Shown piece by piece: positions 55,519 through 59,706 of a stretch of DNA of 59,706 nt (its first letter is position 1; every line of letters begins with the position of its first letter). Location of the stretch: NCBI RefSeq assembly GCF_000154725.1, contig NZ_DS544873.1, positions 1,007,218 through 1,066,923 on the forward strand. The letters run 5' to 3'. The notes under the pieces are model-generated. The model saw only the letters and a list, made by a program, of their open reading frames with translations. It made no database searches and was not told the origin of the DNA. The DNA comes from Kordia algicida OT-1 (GTDB lineage Bacteria > Bacteroidota > Bacteroidia > Flavobacteriales > Flavobacteriaceae). The position numbers were made by a program, and so were the translations under genes.

Positions 55519-55941
55519 ATGAAACTCCATAAAAAATCATTAGTAAACCATAAAGTTAAAGCATTTAATTTACAAGAAATCCTGATTGTACTGGCGATCA
55601 TCGGAATTTTACTCTTATTAGCACTTCCCAATTTAATGCCATATATCTCCAAGGCAAAATCTATAGAAGCGCAAACACAACTCAAAGCGATTCACTCCAT
55701 GCAAACGCAGTATCGCTATTTGTATTCGCGTTACTCTAACGACTTTAACGAAATAGATTTTCAACCACCAATTACAGCAGACAAAGGAGGCACAGCACGG
55801 TATCGCTATGAAATAACTGCGGCAGAAGGCGCAACATTTAAAGCACGCGCAGAAGCTGTGGAAGACTTTGATGGTGATGGAGTCCGTAACGTATGGGAAA
55901 TTGATGAAAAAGGGAATCCAAAAGAAATTGTAAAAGATTGA
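55519..55941 (+). CDS. Type II secretion/type IV pilus-like pseudopilin
   Basis: A 140-aa prepilin. A basic leader (MKLHKKSLVNHKVKA) is followed by FNLQEILIVLAIIGILLLLA, the type III signal peptide with Phe+1 and Glu+5. The residue before the cleavage site is Ala, not the usual Gly. The globular part (SKAKSIEAQTQLKAIHSMQT and onward) resembles GspG/PilE-type major pseudopilins. DFDGDGVRNVWEID near the C-terminus may bind calcium, as in GspG. First gene of the operon; the next overlaps it by 4 bp. Confidence 0.85.
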   Translation: MKLHKKSLVNHKVKAFNLQEILIVLAIIGILLLLALPNLMPYISKAKSIEAQTQLKAIHSMQTQYRYLYSRYSNDFNEIDFQPPITADKGGTARYRYEITAAEGATFKARAEAVEDFDGDGVRNVWEIDEKGNPKEIVKD

Positions 55942-56420
55942 TAGTTCTCATTAAAATCATATTAATTCTGTCGCTTATGAGCATACTTTTTCAAGATATC
56001 AAAGAAAGAAAAGTATATTGGTTTCTATTTCCAATAGTCGCTTTTACTGCTGCATATTTGTACTATACGAACACTTTTTTTGAACTATTTTGGACAACAT
56101 CACTTATCAATCTAGGGATTATTTTTAGTATTATTTTAGTGCTCCAAGCCTATTCAAAATTCAAATTACAAACAGACTTACAACAAGTTTTCGGTTTAGG
56201 TGATGTCCTATTTTTTCTAGCAGTAAGTATCGCATTTCCCATAGCAACATTTATCATATTCTTTGTGTTTTCCTTATTATTTTCTCTGCTTTTACATATA
56301 CTACTTAAAAATAAAACACAGGAAACATCCGTACCACTCGCAGGTTACATGAGTTTATTTTTTATGACTGTCTATCTACTGAATTGGACAGGTTTTTTAT
56401 CCAATATATACAGCATCTAA
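55938..56420 (+). CDS. Prepilin peptidase, short A24 type
   Basis: A 160-aa membrane protein with about five helices. Both aspartates of the A24 family are visible: FQDIKERKVYW in the first cytoplasmic loop and VFGLGDVLFF (GxGD). It lacks the N-terminal methylase domain of PilD/GspO. It probably starts at the TTG at 55938, which overlaps the pilin stop; an ATG at 55977 is an alternative. It would cleave the leader of the pseudopilin encoded upstream. Confidence 0.8.
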   Translation: MIVLIKIILILSLMSILFQDIKERKVYWFLFPIVAFTAAYLYYTNTFFELFWTTSLINLGIIFSIILVLQAYSKFKLQTDLQQVFGLGDVLFFLAVSIAFPIATFIIFFVFSLLFSLLLHILLKNKTQETSVPLAGYMSLFFMTVYLLNWTGFLSNIYSI

Positions 56421-56421
56421 A

Positions 56422-57831
56422 ATGGAAGTACAAGACTACAACATACACGTTTCGTTGCAGCAACTCATCAGCAGTTCGCAAGCGTATCACTATCGCATTG
56501 TTCCAAAAGAAAATGAAAATGGAATCATTACGTTTTTAGCGGAGACTACCGATGAATCATTAAAAAAAGAACTCTCGATTGTTTTTAATCAAAAAATCAA
56601 TCTTGAAGTAACTACTGCGGAAACAATTGACAAATATTTAGCCACAAACTTTCGTAAAACTACAAGCAGCAAAGCAGAAGCATTACACTACACAGACGAT
56701 TTTTTACAAAAAATCATCATGGCAGCAAAAGACATTGGCAGTAGTGATATTCACTTTGAACCGTATGAACATTCCTGTCGTATTCGTTTTCGATTGGATG
56801 GAAAACTAAAAGAACAATATGTCATTCCATCAGCAGAATATCCTGTAATCATCAATAAAATTAAGATAAAAGCACAACTTGATATCTCTGAAAAACGATT
56901 GCCACAAGACGGACGTATTACAATCAATAATGCGCAAGGAGAATTTGACATTCGTGTATCTTCTCTGCCAACCTTACACGGAGAAAAAATTGTGCTTCGT
57001 ATTTTAAGTAAAGATGCCAATCATATCAATTTGGATGAACTTGGTTTTTCTGATGATGAACTATACACCTATAAAGAAATCATCAAAAAACCTAACGGAA
57101 TCATCTTGATTTCTGGACCGACAGGTTCTGGAAAAACTACCACATTATACGCAACACTCAAACTATTAAATGATGCAGAAACCAATATTCTCACCATTGA
57201 AGATCCGATTGAATATACATTAGAAGGTATCAATCAAGTACAACTCAAAGAAAATATCGGACTCGATTTTTCGAGTACACTTCGAACTTTCTTACGTCAA
57301 GATCCTGATGTTATCATGGTAGGAGAAATTCGTGATGCAAAAACCGCCAATATGGCAATTCGTGCAGCGCTTACGGGACATTTGGTATTATCTACCATAC
57401 ACACCAACTCCGCCTGGGCAACGATTTCACGATTGATTGATATGGACATTCCGCCTTTTCTTATCGCAAGTACACTGAACATGAGTGTGGCGCAACGATT
57501 AGTTCGAAAACTTTGCCATCATTGTAAAAAAGTAGCTTCTATAGCAACAGCGACGTTGCCAAAAGATGTTGTACTGCCCAAACATATTAACACACATCAT
57601 GTAGCAGTAGGTTGTAATGCTTGTTATCAAACAGGATATCTCGGTAGAAAAGCCATCTACGAAATCATTCCCATTGGAACACAGCTTATCAATCATATCA
57701 AACAAAATGAAACTGAAATTTCAGATTATCTGAAAGAAAAAAACATACACACACTAAAAGACAATGCAATCACATTTATCGAAAATGGCACAACGTCCAT
57801 TGAAGAAGTATATGCACTGTTATCAAACTAA
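56422..57831 (+). CDS. gspE: GspE/PilB-family secretion ATPase
   Basis: A 469-aa hexameric ATPase that powers pseudopilus or pilus extension. IGSSDIHFEPY is the N2 signature, GPTGSGKTTTLYA Walker A, LTIEDPIEY the Asp box, VGEIRDAKTA Walker B, and HTNSAWATISRL the His box. A tetracysteine zinc site is present (CHHC ... CNAC). The N-terminal domain is short, closer to GspE than to PilB. Its ATG lies 1 base after the peptidase stop. Confidence 0.93.
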   Translation: MEVQDYNIHVSLQQLISSSQAYHYRIVPKENENGIITFLAETTDESLKKELSIVFNQKINLEVTTAETIDKYLATNFRKTTSSKAEALHYTDDFLQKIIMAAKDIGSSDIHFEPYEHSCRIRFRLDGKLKEQYVIPSAEYPVIINKIKIKAQLDISEKRLPQDGRITINNAQGEFDIRVSSLPTLHGEKIVLRILSKDANHINLDELGFSDDELYTYKEIIKKPNGIILISGPTGSGKTTTLYATLKLLNDAETNILTIEDPIEYTLEGINQVQLKENIGLDFSSTLRTFLRQDPDVIMVGEIRDAKTANMAIRAALTGHLVLSTIHTNSAWATISRLIDMDIPPFLIASTLNMSVAQRLVRKLCHHCKKVASIATATLPKDVVLPKHINTHHVAVGCNACYQTGYLGRKAIYEIIPIGTQLINHIKQNETEISDYLKEKNIHTLKDNAITFIENGTTSIEEVYALLSN

Positions 57832-57837
57832 AAAAGA

Positions 57838-59706
57838 ATGAAGAAAATACTTCTTATCATATTATGTTGCTTGATGCATTTTTCACTGCTTGCGCAGGAA
57901 AAACCACGTATTGAAGCCATTAAAAAACAATTAGAAGTTCTTGCAATAGACAATGTAGGACTGACTGAAAATGTAAAAACAGACATCAGCATCAACAATG
58001 TGTCGCTTAGTAGTTTTTTGCTCGCTATCGCGGAAGTTCACAAGCTAAATTTCAATATTTCATCTGATTTAAACAAAATTTCCACATCAACGAACTTTCC
58101 AAATGTTACGGTATCAGATTTACTAACTTTTCTCTGTAAAGAACACGAACTTACCATTGAATTTACAGGAAACATTCTAGCGATAAAAAAATATAGCAAG
58201 CCTGTAGAAAAACCTGTGATGAGAGAGATTCCCATTGCATATAGTATGAAGAACGACGTGATTAGTTTGGATATCAAGAATGATACGCTATACACTGCAT
58301 TTAAAAAAATCATGGAAAAAACAGGAAAAAACCTAGTATTTTCTCCTGATATTGAAAACAAACAAATTACCTTCTATGTAAAAGATGCACCTTTTGACAT
58401 TGCTATGGAACAACTAGCATTTGCCAATCAATTATATGTTGAGAAAGGTAGTAACGGCTTTTATACATTTGAAAATGATGCCCAAACAGTTGCTAACGAT
58501 CAATCTGGGACAACCACATCACAACCACGAACTAGACGAAGAAAGTCGAATTTCAGCTTTAAAATATTAGACAAAAAAAGAAAAATTATAGAAGTCGATT
58601 TTACAAACGTTCCCATTGATGTAGTCATTCACGATATTGGAACAGCATTAGAAATTGATATTTTTACATCAACGCCGCTTACAAATGCGGGAACTGCAAG
58701 CTTCACATCAAAACGTGTTTCTTTTGATGATTTACTCACAAAAATGTTTGAAAGTAATCAAGGACAAACGGCTATAATAGCATCAAGTCAAGGAAGATCG
58801 AATACAGGTTCTCGTTCTAACCAAAATAACCAATCAACAGAGATCAATCAATCGTTTTTCACTTTCAAGAAAGATCGAAATATGTACATTTTTGGAACGG
58901 CGAATCAACTAAGTCTACGAGAAATATCAATCATTCCATTAATGCATCGTTCTATAGAATTATTGACAGATTCCAATGGAGGCAATTCCACACGCGCACG
59001 AAGCAGTAATGTGGGACAAAGTTCAGGATTTGGAAGTGGAAATCAATTTGATTCGTTCTCAGGAGGAAATTCAGGAAACAGAACAACACTCAGTAGAACA
59101 GGGCAATCCAATCAAGGAAATGGACTGGCAAACACCAATACGAGTCAGGCGGAAGCACTCATTAATATCTTACCCGCAGATTTAATTGCAGACTTACAAA
59201 TTGAAGCCGATTATGAACTGAATAGTTTTTATGTAAGCGGACCAAGTTCAAGTGTAAAACGATTCAGAAACTTTGTTGAAAAAATAGACAAACCTGTTCC
59301 TGTGGTGCTAATAGAAGTGATGCTAATTGATGTGAGTAAACTATCGGTTGTAGAAACAGGCATCAGTTGGGGAATTGGTGATGAGCCGACGCAAACAAGC
59401 GGAAGTCTTTTTCCAACTACAAATCTTACACTTGGAGCAAACACCGTAAATCGTGTCATAGGAGGTTTTGATGGTTTCGGGTCATTCAATCTCGGAAAAG
59501 TTGTTCCAGAATTCTTTGCAAACATTTCCGCAATGGAACAAGATGGCGATATAAAAATTCGTTCCACACCAAAAATTTCTACGCTCAACGGACATCGAGC
59601 AACACTCTCCAACGGAACGACTTCGTATTATGCGGTAACGCAACGAAACATCTACGGAACAAACAATCCGCAAACCTCAGAAATCACGAATTACTATCCG
59701 ATTGAT
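57838..59706 (+). CDS. gspD: GspD/PilQ-type outer-membrane secretin (partial, runs off window)
   Basis: Open from the ATG at 57838 to the window edge, 623 codons with no stop. Signal peptide (MKKILLIILCCLMHFSLLAQ). Secretin/STN-type N-domains follow (VSLSSFLLAIAEVHKLNFNI, TLYTAFKKIMEKTGKNLVFS), then a Ser/Asn/Gly-rich linker near residues 385-435, and the start of the secretin pore domain (VLIEVMLIDVSKLSVVETGI, IKIRSTPKISTLNGHRATLS). It is cut just after NYYPID, before the membrane-crossing strands. It forms the outer-membrane channel of the system. The C-terminal third and any downstream gsp genes lie beyond the window. Confidence 0.92.
   Translation, partial: MKKILLIILCCLMHFSLLAQEKPRIEAIKKQLEVLAIDNVGLTENVKTDISINNVSLSSFLLAIAEVHKLNFNISSDLNKISTSTNFPNVTVSDLLTFLCKEHELTIEFTGNILAIKKYSKPVEKPVMREIPIAYSMKNDVISLDIKNDTLYTAFKKIMEKTGKNLVFSPDIENKQITFYVKDAPFDIAMEQLAFANQLYVEKGSNGFYTFENDAQTVANDQSGTTTSQPRTRRRKSNFSFKILDKKRKIIEVDFTNVPIDVVIHDIGTALEIDIFTSTPLTNAGTASFTSKRVSFDDLLTKMFESNQGQTAIIASSQGRSNTGSRSNQNNQSTEINQSFFTFKKDRNMYIFGTANQLSLREISIIPLMHRSIELLTDSNGGNSTRARSSNVGQSSGFGSGNQFDSFSGGNSGNRTTLSRTGQSNQGNGLANTNTSQAEALINILPADLIADLQIEADYELNSFYVSGPSSSVKRFRNFVEKIDKPVPVVLIEVMLIDVSKLSVVETGISWGIGDEPTQTSGSLFPTTNLTLGANTVNRVIGGFDGFGSFNLGKVVPEFFANISAMEQDGDIKIRSTPKISTLNGHRATLSNGTTSYYAVTQRNIYGTNNPQTSEITNYYPID

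Overview
This 59.7 kb window looks like a chromosomal segment of a marine Flavobacteriaceae (Bacteroidota) bacterium; a Kordia-like genus is my guess, not a demonstrated fact. The basis is low GC, weak Shine-Dalgarno signals, TAnnTTTG-type -7 boxes, the ftsK-lolA-lptF/G-ribB gene order, SpvB/RHS proteins of the Bacteroidota kind and a small GG-leader peptide gene typical of this family.

Layout. 1-8.4 kb: a three-gene defence operon, a UvrD/Rep helicase fused to a Cas4/AddB-like Fe-S nuclease followed by the Mod and Res subunits of a type III restriction-modification system, behind two adjacent perfect palindromes. 8.4-9.3 kb: an orphan lanthipeptide-type precursor gene (48 aa) and tRNA-Ser(UGA), whose 3' 20 bp is repeated 125 bp downstream. 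9.3-12.3 kb: thioesterase, nitroreductase, thioredoxin-like protein and a DegT-family aminotransferase. 12.7-19.05 kb: an ECF sigma factor and a membrane anti-sigma-like protein, divergent from a lipoprotein, a subtilase lipoprotein and a periplasmic TPR-CHAT protease. This is the best candidate for an undescribed system. 19.05-19.87 kb: a tandem array with a 154 bp period.

19.9-27.3 kb (minus strand): tpx, dgkA, ftsK, lolA-like, lptF/G-like and ribB fused to a degenerate RibA-like domain. 27.5-31.2 kb: katG, converging with a peroxiredoxin-thioredoxin operon whose third gene is frameshifted. 31.4-42.2 kb: housekeeping and accessory genes (NhaC antiporter, DUF457 membrane protein, two paralogous Cys-rich miniproteins, a Cys/Met-metabolism PLP enzyme divergent from an Lrp regulator, a sterol-desaturase-like enzyme, a CPBP protease, lpdA, a Crp/Fnr regulator and a lipoprotein).

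42.6-45.3 kb: a decayed N6-adenine methyltransferase gene and a LytTR regulator. 45.4-55.1 kb: a two-gene SpvB/RHS locus with a variable C-terminal putative toxin, a likely immunity gene, an immunity-gene fragment and two small membrane proteins separated by duplicated terminator modules. 55.5 kb to the end: a type II secretion/type IV pilus-like operon (pseudopilin, prepilin peptidase, GspE ATPase, and a GspD secretin running off the window).

Across the window there is an interspersed ~160 bp palindromic repeat that begins exactly at the stop codon of its upstream gene in both full copies, with a short third trace at the lanthipeptide-type gene. In all three places the order is stop codon, repeat, hairpin.
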